From NCBI RefSeq assembly GCF_002245895.1, contig NZ_NPJZ01000001.1:3818501-3882500 (forward strand): DNA of 64,000 bases, read 5' to 3'. The DNA comes from Rhodococcus sp. OK302 (GTDB lineage Bacteria > Actinomycetota > Actinomycetes > Mycobacteriales > Mycobacteriaceae). Positions 26,921 through 36,183 of this stretch are shown one piece after another (positions within the stretch are counted from its first letter, which is position 1; every line of letters begins with the position of its first letter). Made by a program: the position numbers and the translations under genes. The notes beneath the pieces are model-generated. The model had not been told where the DNA came from, ran no database searches, and worked only from the letters and a program-made list of their open reading frames with translations.

Positions 26921-28051
26921 TCACTCGTCGAGGGCGCCGGTGAAGAAGTCGACGAGTGAGAATGGTGCTCGGTCACCGAGGCAGAGATCCAGGATGACGT
27001 GTGCGTCTTCGGCTTCCGACGCGCTGCGCGGGAACAACGCCTGTTCATAGGCGGCGAGTGCCACCTCGATGTCGTTGGGATGTGCGGCAATCGCTTTCCC
27101 CAGTTCAGCGCCGTCGAACATCGCCAAGTTCGCGCCCTCGCCGGACGGCGCCATCAGGTGCGCCGCATCACCGAGGAGTGTCACGCCGGGAATTCGATCC
27201 CAGCGATGGTTGTCCGGAAGCGCGTAGATCGCGCGGGGAACCGGTGGGGTGTCGGCATCGGCGATAAGCGCGATGAGTTCTGGTGCCCACCCGTCGAACT
27301 CGGCCGCAATTCGAGTACGTGCCGCGGCGGCGTCGGTGAAGTTGATTCCGGCGATCCACTCGGCGGAGCGGTTCAGTTGGACGTAGGTGTGAACGATGCC
27401 GCCTGCTTCGCGGTGCGCGGTGATGCCTTTTCCGGGAGTGAGTGCGTACATTGCACCGTCGCCGACAGCTTTGGCCGTCGCGGCGTGCCGCTCATCCGCG
27501 TCGTGCAGATAGGTCTCGATGAATACGGTGCCGACGTAGTCGGGCTTGGCGCCGGAGAGCAGCGGGCGGATCTTCGACCACGCGCCGTCGGCACCGACAA
27601 GAATGCTGGTCGATACGGTCGATCCGTCGGCGAAGGTCAGCTCGTGTCGTCCGTCGCCGAGGGGACTGGCGCCCGTGACTTTGTGTCCCCACTGGATCGT
27701 CTCGTCGGGCAATGAGTCGAGCAGGATCCGACGTAGGTCTCCACGGAGCACCTCGGGTCGCGCGCCCGTGCCGTCGTCGGGTTCGTCGAGCAGCATCGTG
27801 CCGTGCTGGTCGAGTATGCGCGAAGCCGCGCCGTCCTCGTGAATGATCGCGCGGAATTCGTCGGTGAGATCGGCAGCTTCGAGTGCCAGTTGTCCGTTGT
27901 GCTCGTGGATATCGAGTTGGCCGCCCTGGGTGCGGGCTTCCGCAGAGGGCTCCGCCTCGTAGATTGTCGCGGGGATGCCGTGGACGTGGAGGACGCGTGC
28001 GAGGGTGAGGCCGCCGAGGCCGCCGCCGATGATCGTGACTGGTGTTGTCAT
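26921..28051 (-). CDS. FAD-dependent monooxygenase (TetX/PHBH-like)
   Basis: The 376-residue flavoprotein has the Rossmann GXGXXG motif near the N-terminus (TIIGGGLGGLTLARVLHVHG), a DG-type motif (LVGADGAWSKIRPLL) and the second FAD motif GVTLLGDAAHLMAPSGEGANLAMFDGAEL. This set identifies class A flavoprotein hydroxylases. The relatives that start TIIGGGLGGL and carry GGQLDIH include TetX-like enzymes, but antibiotic inactivation cannot be inferred. It is divergent from a TetR gene at 28124 across two matching operators, so it is probably repressed by that regulator and induced by its substrate. Confidence 0.85.
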   Translation of the reverse strand: MTTPVTIIGGGLGGLTLARVLHVHGIPATIYEAEPSAEARTQGGQLDIHEHNGQLALEAADLTDEFRAIIHEDGAASRILDQHGTMLLDEPDDGTGARPEVLRGDLRRILLDSLPDETIQWGHKVTGASPLGDGRHELTFADGSTVSTSILVGADGAWSKIRPLLSGAKPDYVGTVFIETYLHDADERHAATAKAVGDGAMYALTPGKGITAHREAGGIVHTYVQLNRSAEWIAGINFTDAAAARTRIAAEFDGWAPELIALIADADTPPVPRAIYALPDNHRWDRIPGVTLLGDAAHLMAPSGEGANLAMFDGAELGKAIAAHPNDIEVALAAYEQALFPRSASEAEDAHVILDLCLGDRAPFSLVDFFTGALDE

Positions 28052-28072
28052 AGAGTTTCCTTTCGAGACGAT

Positions 28073-28112
28073 TGGAACGGTGTTCCATTGACCATCTTGG
28101 AACGGCGTTCCA
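28073..28112. promoter_or_regulatory. Two matching 15-bp palindromic operators in the divergent promoter region
   Basis: TGGAACGGTGTTCCA (28073-28087) and TGGAACGGCGTTCCA (28098-28112) are nearly perfect palindromes differing only at the centre. They are spaced 25 bp centre to centre between the FAD monooxygenase and the TetR gene. They are the obvious binding sites for the divergent TetR protein. Confidence 0.85.
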
Positions 28113-28123
28113 GATCTGTCAAG

Positions 28124-28804
28124 ATGGAGCGCATGGACACCGAGTCACAGCGGAGCGAACGGCGTACGGACGCACTCTCGAAGGAACGAATCGTCGAAGC
28201 TGCGATTGAGATCCTTGACGCCGAGGGGGAGAAGGCGCTCACATTCAGGGCTCTCTCGGCCCACCTCTCAACGGGGAGTGGGGCGATCTATTGGCACGTC
28301 GCCAACAAGAACGAACTGCTAGCCGCGACGACCAACGATGTCATTGCTCGCGTTGTGATCGAGACGATCGAGGGGCTGGCGCCCCGGGAAGCGATTCGAG
28401 CAATTTCCCTCGGACTGTTCGACGCGATCGATGCACACCCTTGGGTGGGCACTCAACTCTCACGTGAGCCCTGGCAGTGGGCGGTGCTGCAGATATTCGA
28501 AAGCGTCGGCGGGCAACTTCAAGCGCTCGGCGTTCCGGAAGATGCGCGGTTCGATTGCGCGTCCGCGCTCGTGAACTACGTCCTCGGCCTCGCCGGGCAG
28601 TATGCCGCGGGAGCCAGACTTCTTGCGCGCGAGACGGATCGAACGGCCTTCCTCGGAACCGTCGCCGCGCGATGGGAACAACTCGACGCGGCGGAGTATC
28701 CGTTCCTGAGTAGTGCGGCGACCCAGTTGCGCGAGCATGACGACCGCGAACAATTTCTCGCGGGGATCGACCTCATCCTGGCGGGAATTGCGACCGTTCG
28801 ATAG
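28124..28804 (+). CDS. TetR family repressor with TetR-type C-terminal domain
   Basis: The protein is about 226 residues. The N-terminal HTH reads KERIVEAAIEILDAEGEKALTFRALSAHLSTGSGAIYWHVANKNELL, the classical TetR DNA-binding pattern. The C-terminal ligand domain resembles the TetR_C group that regulates drug efflux or inactivation. ATG 28124 (MERMDTE) and ATG 28133 (MDTESQR) are both possible starts; neither has ideal ribosome-site spacing. It should bind the two 15-bp operators immediately upstream and repress itself and the divergent FAD monooxygenase. Confidence 0.85.
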   Translation: MERMDTESQRSERRTDALSKERIVEAAIEILDAEGEKALTFRALSAHLSTGSGAIYWHVANKNELLAATTNDVIARVVIETIEGLAPREAIRAISLGLFDAIDAHPWVGTQLSREPWQWAVLQIFESVGGQLQALGVPEDARFDCASALVNYVLGLAGQYAAGARLLARETDRTAFLGTVAARWEQLDAAEYPFLSSAATQLREHDDREQFLAGIDLILAGIATVR

Positions 28805-28850
28805 GTCATGGTGCTCTGTAGAGAGAATTGCACCGCCTCGGATGGCGATA

Positions 28851-28872
28851 TATCGTCGAACTATCAACGATA
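28851..28872. promoter_or_regulatory. Inverted repeat, possible PadR operator
   Basis: TATCGT (28851-28856) and ACGATA (28867-28872) form an inverted repeat with 10 bases between, just upstream of the PadR gene at 28889. It is preceded by GCGATA, giving the palindromic stretch GATATATC. Autoregulation is plausible but inferred. Confidence 0.45.
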
Positions 28873-28888
28873 GTGATGGAGGTCGGAC

Positions 28889-29473
28889 ATGGATAGACAT
28901 TTTCCAGACGGCGAGCGCGGACACGGACGTGGTCGGGGCCATTTCGGAGCTGGTGGGCCGGGTTTCGGGCCGGGTGCGCATCTGGGTCGAGGACGTGGCC
29001 GCGGTGGTCGGGGTCGACGTGGTGACGTCCGGGCGGCAGTCCTCCTTCTCATCGCTGAAGAACCGATGCACGGGTATGAGCTGATCCAGCAGATCGTCGA
29101 GCGCAGTGGCGGCGTGTGGAAGCCGAGTCCCGGCTCGATTTACCCCGCCCTGTCGCAACTCGAAGACGAAGGCCTCGTCATCATCGACAAGGTCGCCGGC
29201 CGAAAAACCGCCCGGCTCACCGCAGACGGTGTTGCCTACGTCGCGGAACACAAAGCCGATCTGGGTTCGCCGTGGGACGACGTTCGCGACAGCGTCGGTG
29301 CGCCGGAACAGGATTTGCGTGAGCTGATCGGACAACTCATGGGTGCTGCCGGTCAAGTTGCCGCCGTGGGAACGCCGGCACAGGTCAAGGCCGCCGCCGA
29401 TGTTCTGATCGAAGCTCGTAAGTCTTTGTATCGCGTACTTGCCGAGGATGGATCGACAGACGCGGGAAGTTGA
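28889..29473 (+). CDS. PadR family transcriptional regulator with His/Gly/Arg-rich N-terminal arm
   Basis: The 194-residue protein has about 45 low-complexity residues (GRGRGHFGAGGPGFGPGAHLGRGRGRGGRGRRG), then a clear PadR winged helix: DVRAAVLLLIAEEPMHGYELIQQIVERSGGVWKPSPGSIYPALSQLEDEGLV. A helical C-terminal tail follows. The arm may contact DNA backbone or metal; this is speculation. ATGGAGG lies upstream of the ATG. No adjacent efflux gene shares its operon; gpx follows after 95 bp. Confidence 0.88.
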   Translation: MDRHFPDGERGHGRGRGHFGAGGPGFGPGAHLGRGRGRGGRGRRGDVRAAVLLLIAEEPMHGYELIQQIVERSGGVWKPSPGSIYPALSQLEDEGLVIIDKVAGRKTARLTADGVAYVAEHKADLGSPWDDVRDSVGAPEQDLRELIGQLMGAAGQVAAVGTPAQVKAAADVLIEARKSLYRVLAEDGSTDAGS

Positions 29474-29568
29474 GTGCGCCCGACACTTTGTGCGTCCAAC
29501 CACGAGTGCCGGCGAAGTATGAACTAGCTTGGGTAGCAAGATAATCACTTCGATAACCGGGAGAATTT

Positions 29569-30102
29569 ATGACTGTCCACAACTTCGCCGTCAAGGCTGC
29601 CGACGGATCCACCGAGGATCTGAGCCAGTACAAAGGCAACCTACTGTTGATCGTCAACGTGGCGAGCAAGTGTGGATTCACACCGCAGTACGAAGGCCTC
29701 GACGCCTTGTACCGCGAGAACAAGGACCGCGGTCTCCGAGTAATCGGATTCCCGTGCAACCAGTTCGGTGATCAGGAACCCGGTCAGGACGCGGAGATCC
29801 AGGAATTCTGCAGCACCACCTACAACGTCACGTTCCCCGTTCACGCCAAGCTCGAGGTCAACGGCGACAACGCAGACCCGCTGTACACGCACCTCCGCAG
29901 CGAAGCGCCGGGTGAGTTCGGACCCGAAATCGGATTCCTCTTCGACCATGTCAGCAAGACTCGCCCCGAAGCGATCGGTACCGACGAGGTGAAGTGGAAC
30001 TTCACCAAGTTTCTCGTAGATCAGGACGGAGCGGTTGTCCGCCGCTTCGAGTCGACCGTGACACCGGAGCAGATCGGCGCGGAGATTTCGGAGCTGCTGT
30101 AA
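29569..30102 (+). CDS. Glutathione peroxidase-type thiol peroxidase (Cys form)
   Basis: Reduces hydroperoxides. The 177-residue protein has the peroxidatic Cys in VNVASKCGFTPQYEGL, the conserved Gln and Asn region PCNQFGDQEPG, and the active-site Trp in WNFTKFLVD. The Cys (not selenocysteine) and the lack of glutathione in actinobacteria suggest thioredoxin or mycothiol-linked electron supply. The second Cys of EIQEFCSTTYNVTFP is placed as the resolving residue of thioredoxin-dependent members. It has a terminator hairpin downstream. Confidence 0.9.
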   Translation: MTVHNFAVKAADGSTEDLSQYKGNLLLIVNVASKCGFTPQYEGLDALYRENKDRGLRVIGFPCNQFGDQEPGQDAEIQEFCSTTYNVTFPVHAKLEVNGDNADPLYTHLRSEAPGEFGPEIGFLFDHVSKTRPEAIGTDEVKWNFTKFLVDQDGAVVRRFESTVTPEQIGAEISELL

Positions 30103-30120
30103 ATAGTTGAGACAGATATC

Positions 30121-30157
30121 CATTCCCGGGAGCAACTGCGCGGAGTTCCCGGGAATG
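30121..30157 (+). terminator. Hairpin terminator after glutathione peroxidase
   Basis: CATTCCCGGGA (30121-30131) and TCCCGGGAATG (30147-30157) are perfect 11-bp arms around a 15-base loop, 19 bases after the stop. No U-tract follows. Confidence 0.65.
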
Positions 30158-30321
30158 GAGGTCTCAGGCGAATGTCCGGGCGGCGGCGATCAGTCTGTCG
30201 CGGCCCGGGCCGCTCCGGGTTCCGGCGTCGAAATTAGTTTGACGGTGACTCTCGAAATGGTCGATATTGTTGAATCAATAGATTTGTTTGTCGACTAAAT
30301 TCAGAGAGTTCGTAGCAGCGC

Positions 30322-31770
30322 ATGCATATTGAAGAGACAGAAGCTCAATCGGACGCGGTTCACGCGGACGATCTTGACCGCGGCAGCAAATTGTTGATCG
30401 GCGTGTTGGTGGTCGCCGCATTCGTCATGATCCTCAACGAGACGATCATGGGCGTGGCGCTGCCGCGTCTGATGGTGGATCTCGACATCACTGCCAGCAC
30501 CGCGCAGTGGCTGACCACCGGGTTTCTGCTGACCATGGCGGTCGTCATCCCCACGACGGGCTACCTGTTCCAGAGATTCACACTCCGGCAAGTTTTTGCG
30601 GCAGCCATGACGCTCTTCAGCGTCGGCACGTTCCTGGCGGCAATCGCACCCGGATTCGAACTGCTTCTGGTGGGTCGTGTTGTCCAGGCCGGCGGTACCG
30701 CCATCATGCTGCCACTGCTCATGACCACAGTCCTGCGTGTTGTCCCCGTACACAAACGCGGCGCCATGATGGGCGTCATCTCCATCGTGATTGCCGTCGC
30801 TCCGGCTGTCGGCCCTACCCTTTCCGGTGTGATTCTGCGCTCACTGGACTGGCGCTGGATGTTCTGGATCGTATTGCCGATCGGACTCGTCGCGTTTGCC
30901 ATCGGCTCGGTGTTGGTCAAGAACCTCACGACAACCGGCGCGGCTCCGTTCGACGGCCTGTCAGTTATCTTGTCCGTCTTTGCATTCGGTGGCATCGTCT
31001 ACGGACTCGGCAGCATCGGACACTCTGCCGAAGGATCGGGTGTGCCGGTGTGGATACCGCTGGTGGTCGGCGTCGTCGCTCTGGTCGTGTTCGTTCTGCG
31101 TCAGCTCTCTCGGCAGGAGAGTGGACGCGCACTGCTCGACTTGCGGCCCTTCCTCACTCCCACGTTCAGCATCGGACTCGCCATGTTGGCGATCAGCATG
31201 ATGGCACTGTTCGGTGCGCTGATCCTGTTGCCCTTGTACCTCCAGAATGTGCGTGGCCTCGACACCTTGAAGACTGGTTTGTTGCTACTTCCCGGTGGTC
31301 TGCTCATGGGAGTTCTGGCGCCGTTCGTGGGACGCGTATTCGACCGTGTCGGTCCGCGCCCGTTGGTCATCCCCGGTGTGGTTGTGGTCAGTGGCGCATT
31401 GTGGCTGATGACGCTCCTCGATACGGAGACCGCCCTTCCGGTGGTTGTCGGCATCCATTCGATGCTGATGGCAGGTCTCGCCTTGGTCATGACGCCGTTG
31501 ATGACGTCGTCGCTGGGGTCGGTTCCGTCCGAGTTGTATTCGCACGGCAGCGCGATCTTCAATACCGGGCAGCAACTGGCCGGGGCAGCCGGCACAGCGC
31601 TGTTCGTCACGATCATGTCGAACACAGCTGCTTCACAACTTGCCGACGGTGCTTCCGATATTGCAGCGCAGCAGTCCGGCATCCACACCGCATTCTTGTG
31701 GGGTGGCGTCATTTCCCTACTTGCGGTGGCAGGTTCGGTATTTATCAAGAAACCGGCAATAGTAGGGTAA
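30322..31770 (+). CDS. MFS drug transporter, DHA2 (14-helix, EmrB/QacA) family
   Basis: The 482-residue membrane protein has many hydrophobic helices consistent with 14 segments. DHA2 signatures are visible: the helix 1 motif LNETIMGVALPRLMVDLDI (ancestral LD-T-VN-ALP pattern), WLTTGFLLTMAVVIPTTGYL, GRVVQAGGTAIMLPLLMTTVLRVVP and the motif C-like GVISIVIAVAPAVGPTLSGVI. It should use the proton gradient for efflux. Substrate is unknown. No regulator is adjacent on the same strand. Confidence 0.9.
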   Translation: MHIEETEAQSDAVHADDLDRGSKLLIGVLVVAAFVMILNETIMGVALPRLMVDLDITASTAQWLTTGFLLTMAVVIPTTGYLFQRFTLRQVFAAAMTLFSVGTFLAAIAPGFELLLVGRVVQAGGTAIMLPLLMTTVLRVVPVHKRGAMMGVISIVIAVAPAVGPTLSGVILRSLDWRWMFWIVLPIGLVAFAIGSVLVKNLTTTGAAPFDGLSVILSVFAFGGIVYGLGSIGHSAEGSGVPVWIPLVVGVVALVVFVLRQLSRQESGRALLDLRPFLTPTFSIGLAMLAISMMALFGALILLPLYLQNVRGLDTLKTGLLLLPGGLLMGVLAPFVGRVFDRVGPRPLVIPGVVVVSGALWLMTLLDTETALPVVVGIHSMLMAGLALVMTPLMTSSLGSVPSELYSHGSAIFNTGQQLAGAAGTALFVTIMSNTAASQLADGASDIAAQQSGIHTAFLWGGVISLLAVAGSVFIKKPAIVG

Positions 31771-31834
31771 CCGGTCGGTTCGCACCTTATGATCTGTTTC
31801 TACACAGTGGTTATCAAGGTGGGAGTATCGAGTT

Positions 31835-32794
31835 ATGACGGTTGTGACCAGGTCCGCGGGACTGGTGTTTTCGATGGCGGCCGCACTTGCGGTGGCAGTG
31901 CCCAGTGTCGCGGGTGCCGTCACTCCGACGGTGGTCGGGCCACCGCAGACTACCCGTCACGCGGCCACCGGATATGCCGAGGGACATCCGGATTTGGCCC
32001 CGGCGGGGTCCAACAATTTCGACTGCAAGCCCAGTGCTGCGCATCCGCGGCCGGTACTTCTCGCGCACGGAACCGATACGCAGGCCTACACCGATTGGGC
32101 GGCCGTTGCACCGGCACTCGCGGCTGACGGGTACTGCGTCTTCGCGCTCAACTACGGCAAAGATTCTGAAAAAGATACCTACGGCGTCGGCGATATCGTC
32201 TCCAGCGCCGGTGAATTCAGTGCATTCGTTGATCAGGTGCGATCAGCGACCGGGGCTGATCGCGTCGACGTCGTCGGGTATTCGCAAGGCGCAACCGTGA
32301 CTCGGTACTACATCAACAAGCTCGGTGGATCACAGTTCGTCGACCAGTGGGTCGGGCTGGCGTCGCCCTCGTATGGGGGCGTGATGTTCGGACTCGTACC
32401 GATCATTCGTGCGATCCCTGGCGCCGACGAGTTTGTCCGGGACACCTTTTCCGTCGCTGTCAGTGAACAGATGGAGGGATCCGATCTGCTGCGCAGCCTC
32501 AACGACGGCGGTGACACGGTGCCGGGGGTGCATTACACCACCATCGGTTCGCGGGTCGACGAGATGATTCAGCCGTCCAGCAACATCGCCTTGCGGGGTC
32601 CCGGAGCGGAGAACATCGTCCTCCAGGACGTGTGCCCCCAGAACCTGACCGGTCACTTCCGGATGCCCTACGACCCGTACGTGATCGACATCATTCGTAC
32701 GTCACTCGATCCGACTGCCGAGCGGCACGCATCATGCACGGCCGTACCGCTCGGCGCGGATATTCTGCAGGTGGTCATCGACTCGAACTCCTGA
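31835..32794 (+). CDS. Secreted lipase/esterase (Lipase_2, alpha/beta hydrolase)
   Basis: The 319-residue protein has an N-terminal signal peptide (about 1-28, ending SVAGA). The mature alpha/beta hydrolase has the oxyanion region PVLLAHGTDTQAYTDW and the nucleophile elbow GYSQG. A His near GVHYTTIGSRVDEM or GHFRMPYDPYV completes the likely triad. Four cysteines probably form disulfides, as expected outside the cell. The Lipase_2/EstA group cleaves acyl esters. It follows the MFS gene by 64 bp, and AAGGTGGGAG provides a ribosome site. Confidence 0.85.
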   Translation: MTVVTRSAGLVFSMAAALAVAVPSVAGAVTPTVVGPPQTTRHAATGYAEGHPDLAPAGSNNFDCKPSAAHPRPVLLAHGTDTQAYTDWAAVAPALAADGYCVFALNYGKDSEKDTYGVGDIVSSAGEFSAFVDQVRSATGADRVDVVGYSQGATVTRYYINKLGGSQFVDQWVGLASPSYGGVMFGLVPIIRAIPGADEFVRDTFSVAVSEQMEGSDLLRSLNDGGDTVPGVHYTTIGSRVDEMIQPSSNIALRGPGAENIVLQDVCPQNLTGHFRMPYDPYVIDIIRTSLDPTAERHASCTAVPLGADILQVVIDSNS

Positions 32795-32824
32795 GGTCGG
32801 CTCGACCACTGCGGTCAATCTCGA

Positions 32825-33031
32825 CTACTCAGCGAGTTTGGCCGCAGCCTGCGCCCACAGGAAAAACTTGTTGGTACCCAGATCGCGGACCGTCTTGATA
32901 TTGAATGCAGCCTTCAAATGCTCTGCATCCGAATCACTTACGCCGTTCAAGGCTGCCACTGGCGCATCGGCCAAATCTTCGACGGACTTGCCTGCATATG
33001 CCTTGTCGAACTTGCTGTCGATGCCTGCCAT
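32825..33031 (-). CDS. Small helical protein, 68 residues, HhH-like
   Basis: A GGAGG site precedes the ATG by about seven bases. The middle of the protein (APVAALNGVSDSDAEHLKAAFNIKTVRDLGTNKFFLWAQA) resembles a helix-hairpin-helix or DUF4332-type fold, where a small loop separates two helices. No function can be named. It converges on the lipase gene at 32794. Confidence 0.65.
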   Translation of the reverse strand: MAGIDSKFDKAYAGKSVEDLADAPVAALNGVSDSDAEHLKAAFNIKTVRDLGTNKFFLWAQAAAKLAE

Positions 33032-33243
33032 GAAGTACCTCCGTGTGGTCGGTGCATGTGCTTCTTGCTTCTCGACGCCAAGTGGTGGCGACAGGGACAG
33101 TCAATACCGTCTAAGGGTGAATCTGCAGCGTTCTCACCAAAGAACTTGCTGAGAATTGTGTTCGATGTGCCGCGCGGTACAAACCGGCGGCAGCACTCCT
33201 TAGACTGACAGTTCCATCCACACAAACATTCGGGAGCGCTTTC

Positions 33244-33321
33244 GTGAGTTGCAGTCCACCACGTTCGATAGGCCAGCGGGCTGATCACAGTCTGACCAGC
33301 CCTGAGAATCGGGAGGGCTGA
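33244..33321 (+). CDS. Possible 25-residue leader peptide before fmt
   Basis: A GTG at 33244 opens a 26-codon frame that ends TGA one base before the fmt ATG. GGGAG lies about ten bases upstream. The product ([17 protein letters not shown]...) matches nothing I know. If translated it could couple to fmt. Support is only position and ribosome-site spacing. Confidence 0.25.
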   Translation: MSCSPPRSIGQRADHSLTSPENREG

Positions 33322-33322
33322 C

Positions 33323-34246
33323 ATGCGCGTCGTCTTCGCCGGAACCCCGGAACCTGCCGTTCCCTCACTGCGTCGACTCATCGAGTCGGCCAACCATGAG
33401 GTTGTTGCCGTAGTGACGCGTCCCGACGCCGTCGCCGGTCGTGGCCGTAAGGTCACCCGTTCGCCCATCGGACTGCTTGCCGACGAATACGGAATCCCCG
33501 TCTTGACGCCGGCAAAGGCGTCCGACCCCGAATTTGCGGCTGAACTCAAGAGTTTCGAACCGGATTGCGCACCTGTCGTGGCGTACGGAAACCTGCTGCC
33601 ACAGAGCATTCTCGACATACCGAAATTCGGCTGGGTCAACCTGCACTTCTCACTGCTTCCCGCCTGGCGCGGCGCCGCGCCGGTGCAGGCAGCGATCAGT
33701 GCCGGCGACGAAGTGACCGGCGCGAGCGCGTTTCGCCTCGAAGCCGGTATGGATACCGGCCCGGTCTACGGAGTGATGACGGAACGTATCCGCGACACCG
33801 ACACTGCGGGCGATCTGCTCGGGCGTCTGGCCGCAGGCGGAGCTGGCCTGCTCGAATCCGTGCTGGACGCTATCGAAGCCGGTGAGATCAACGCGGTTCC
33901 GCAATCCGTCGACGGCGTTTCCTACGCTCCGAAGGTAACTGTCGACGCGGCTCGCGTGCGCTGGAACTTTCCCGCCCTGACGGTGGACCGCCACATTCGG
34001 GCTGTCACGCCGGCTCCCGGTGCCTGGACGATGATCGGCGACCTCCGGGTCAAAGTCGGACCCGTCACGGTAACGGACGAGGTGTTGGACGTCGGCGAGA
34101 TCGCAGTGCGCAAGGATGGTCTTTACATCGGTACCGCGACGACTGCGGTACGACTCGGGCAGATACAGCCCCCGGGCAAGAAATTGATGTCGGCAGGGGA
34201 CTGGGCACGCGGTGCCCGACTCGACGCGGAGGTAAAGGCAGCATGA
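33323..34246 (+). CDS. fmt: Methionyl-tRNA formyltransferase
   Basis: Formylates initiator Met-tRNA using 10-formyl-tetrahydrofolate. The 307-residue protein has the N-terminal formyltransferase domain ([27 protein letters not shown]), the catalytic segment [20 protein letters not shown] with Asn and His, and [11 protein letters not shown]-terminal OB-like tRNA-contact domain ends [18 protein letters not shown] precedes the ATG. It overlaps rsmB by four bases. Confidence 0.96.
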   Translation: MRVVFAGTPEPAVPSLRRLIESANHEVVAVVTRPDAVAGRGRKVTRSPIGLLADEYGIPVLTPAKASDPEFAAELKSFEPDCAPVVAYGNLLPQSILDIPKFGWVNLHFSLLPAWRGAAPVQAAISAGDEVTGASAFRLEAGMDTGPVYGVMTERIRDTDTAGDLLGRLAAGGAGLLESVLDAIEAGEINAVPQSVDGVSYAPKVTVDAARVRWNFPALTVDRHIRAVTPAPGAWTMIGDLRVKVGPVTVTDEVLDVGEIAVRKDGLYIGTATTAVRLGQIQPPGKKLMSAGDWARGARLDAEVKAA

Positions 34247-35685
34247 CCGAATCACGACGACCAGCACGGCAGACGCAAGGCCCGGGCGGCAAGCGCAACG
34301 GGTCCCGGAACAACAAGCCCAAGCAGGTGGAGCGGCCCGATCCGACGGCTGGTCTCGACAAGCCGCGTTTGGCAGCACTCGACGTCCTGCGCGCAGTTCG
34401 CGAGCGCGACGCCTACGCCAACCTCGTTCTGCCAGGCCTCTTGCGTGACCGCAAGCTGGACTCGCGCGACGCTGCCCTGGCCACGGAATTGGCCTATGGC
34501 GCAGCCCGCGCTCAGGGCCTTCTCGACGCCGTGATCGTGCATGCGTCCGGGCGGCCCGTCGAGGAAATCGACGGCAACCTCCTCGATGTGCTTCGTCTGG
34601 GCTCGTACCAATTGCTGCGTACCCGCGTCGCCCCGCATGCCGCTGTAGCGACGTCCGTTGATCTCGCGCGGGCCGAATCAGGCCAGGGCCGAGCAGGATT
34701 CGTCAATGCTGTTCTGCGCCGCGTGTCCGAGCGTACGCAGGACGAGTGGGTGGAACTGCTGGCGCCGAAGGACCCGATCGGGCACCTCGCCTTCGAGCAC
34801 GCGCACCCGATGTGGATCGCGCAGGTCTTCGCTGATTCGCTCGGCGCGGCCGCCGGCGAGCTCGAAGACGTACTGATCGCGGACGACGCTCGTCCGGCTG
34901 TGCACCTCGTTGCGCGTCCCGGTGAGATCTCGGCCGAAGAACTCGCACTGGTCACCGGCGGCGAGATCGGCGCCTATTCGCCGTACGCCGTCCACCTCGA
35001 CGGGGGCGACCCCGGACAGCTCGACGCAGTCCGTCAGGGACTGGCCGGCGTGCAGGACGAAGGCAGTCAGTTGGTCGCCCGCGCTCTCACGCTCGCCCCG
35101 CTCGAAGGTGACGACGCCGGCCGCTGGCTCGACCTCTGTGCCGGCCCCGGCGGCAAGGCGGCACTCCTCGGTGCCCTTGCCGGTATCGAAGGCGGACGCC
35201 TCGACGCCGTTGAGCCCGTTCCGCACCGCGCTGAGCTGATCCGCAAGACCACGCGCGAGCTTCCCGTCGACGTGCACGTTGCCGACGGCCGTGAATCGGG
35301 ACTCGAGCCCGGATACGACCGCATCCTCGTCGACGCACCCTGCACCGGACTGGGCGCACTGCGTCGTCGCCCGGAATCGCGGTGGCGTCGTCAGCCGTCG
35401 GACGTGGCTCCGCTGGCGAAGCTGCAGCGCGAATTGCTCGCAGCGGCAATCGAATTGGTTCGTCCCGGTGGCGTGGTGCTGTACTCCACCTGCTCGCCGC
35501 ACCTGACGGAGACCCTCGCAGTGGTCGCTGATGCCGTACGACGCCACGGCGTTGTCGAACTCGACACCAAGGAACTGGTTCCCGGAGTTCCGAACGTCGG
35601 CGACAACAATTCTGTTCAGCTGTGGCCGCACCGCCACGGTACGGACGCGATGTTCATGGCGGCGTTGCGCAAGCCGCTGGCCTAG
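34243..35685 (+). CDS. rsmB: 16S rRNA cytosine-5 methyltransferase RsmB/Fmu
   Basis: Methylates a cytosine of 16S rRNA with SAM. The 480-residue protein has a basic N-terminal tail, a NusB-like domain (about 45-170) and a Rossmann methyltransferase domain. The domain shows the SAM site [18 protein letters not shown], the first Cys in [22 protein letters not shown] and the catalytic Cys in [13 protein letters not shown]. The ATG overlaps the fmt stop as ATGA. A strong hairpin begins three bases after the stop. Confidence 0.93.
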   Translation: MTESRRPARQTQGPGGKRNGSRNNKPKQVERPDPTAGLDKPRLAALDVLRAVRERDAYANLVLPGLLRDRKLDSRDAALATELAYGAARAQGLLDAVIVHASGRPVEEIDGNLLDVLRLGSYQLLRTRVAPHAAVATSVDLARAESGQGRAGFVNAVLRRVSERTQDEWVELLAPKDPIGHLAFEHAHPMWIAQVFADSLGAAAGELEDVLIADDARPAVHLVARPGEISAEELALVTGGEIGAYSPYAVHLDGGDPGQLDAVRQGLAGVQDEGSQLVARALTLAPLEGDDAGRWLDLCAGPGGKAALLGALAGIEGGRLDAVEPVPHRAELIRKTTRELPVDVHVADGRESGLEPGYDRILVDAPCTGLGALRRRPESRWRRQPSDVAPLAKLQRELLAAAIELVRPGGVVLYSTCSPHLTETLAVVADAVRRHGVVELDTKELVPGVPNVGDNNSVQLWPHRHGTDAMFMAALRKPLA

Positions 35686-35687
35686 CT

Positions 35688-35735
35688 CGTTGTGCGCCTT
35701 TATCAACCGCCCGCGGGTGATAAAGGCGCACAACG
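35688..35735 (+). terminator. Strong hairpin terminator after rsmB
   Basis: CGTTGTGCGCCTTTATCA (35688-35705) and TGATAAAGGCGCACAACG (35718-35735) are perfect 18-bp complements with a 12-base loop, directly after the rsmB stop. Confidence 0.85.
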
Positions 35736-35760
35736 GTTTGCTTCCCGGCACAAGAGTCGT

Positions 35761-36120
35761 ATGGTTCTCTCCATGGTTACGTGGGAACAGGTTGCTGTAC
35801 TGGGGTCGAAGCTTCCTTGTGTGGAGGAATCGACCGCGTACAACACCCCGGCACTCAAGGTGGCAGGCAAGACTTTTGTTCGCCTGCGCGCCGAAGCCGA
35901 AGGCGCATTGGTTGTGATGTGTGGTCTGGACGAAAAAGAGGCGTTACTGGCCAGTGGTCAAGCGCCGTTTTTCACTACCGACCACTATCACGGCCACGGT
36001 TCGATCCTGGTTCATCTCGAACTGATCGACGAGGTTCAGCTGGCGGAAATGCTCGAGGACGCGTGGCGAATCAAGGCTCCGAGCAAGGTCCGCAAGCTTC
36101 GCACAGCAGTCAATCACTGA
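35761..36120 (+). CDS. MmcQ/YjbR family protein
   Basis: The 119-residue protein matches the MmcQ/YjbR fold, with the N-terminal LPCVEESTAYNTPALKVAGKTFVRL, a central VVMCGLDEKEALL and a C-terminal LAEMLEDAWRIKAPSKVRKL. Members have a CyaY-like fold and are often labelled DNA-binding, but no molecular role is well established. ATG 35761 and ATG 35773 are both possible starts. It stands between the rsmB terminator and rpe. Confidence 0.82.
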   Translation: MVLSMVTWEQVAVLGSKLPCVEESTAYNTPALKVAGKTFVRLRAEAEGALVVMCGLDEKEALLASGQAPFFTTDHYHGHGSILVHLELIDEVQLAEMLEDAWRIKAPSKVRKLRTAVNH

Positions 36121-36170
36121 CAGTCGTCTCCGCCGCCGACGTGCATGCACAGTGGGCGCGGCATCACCGC

Positions 36171-36176
36171 TAAACT
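36171..36176 (+). promoter_or_regulatory. Putative -10 box of a leaderless rpe promoter
   Basis: TAAACT fits TANNNT and lies seven bases before the GTG at 36184, with no ribosome site between. This arrangement is typical of leaderless transcripts. Confidence 0.4.
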
Positions 36177-36183
36177 CGGGCAC

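Noticed and set aside
30107..30298. 63-codon frame between glutathione peroxidase and MFS gene
   Set aside because: It runs through the terminator hairpin and has no ribosome site or protein-like composition.
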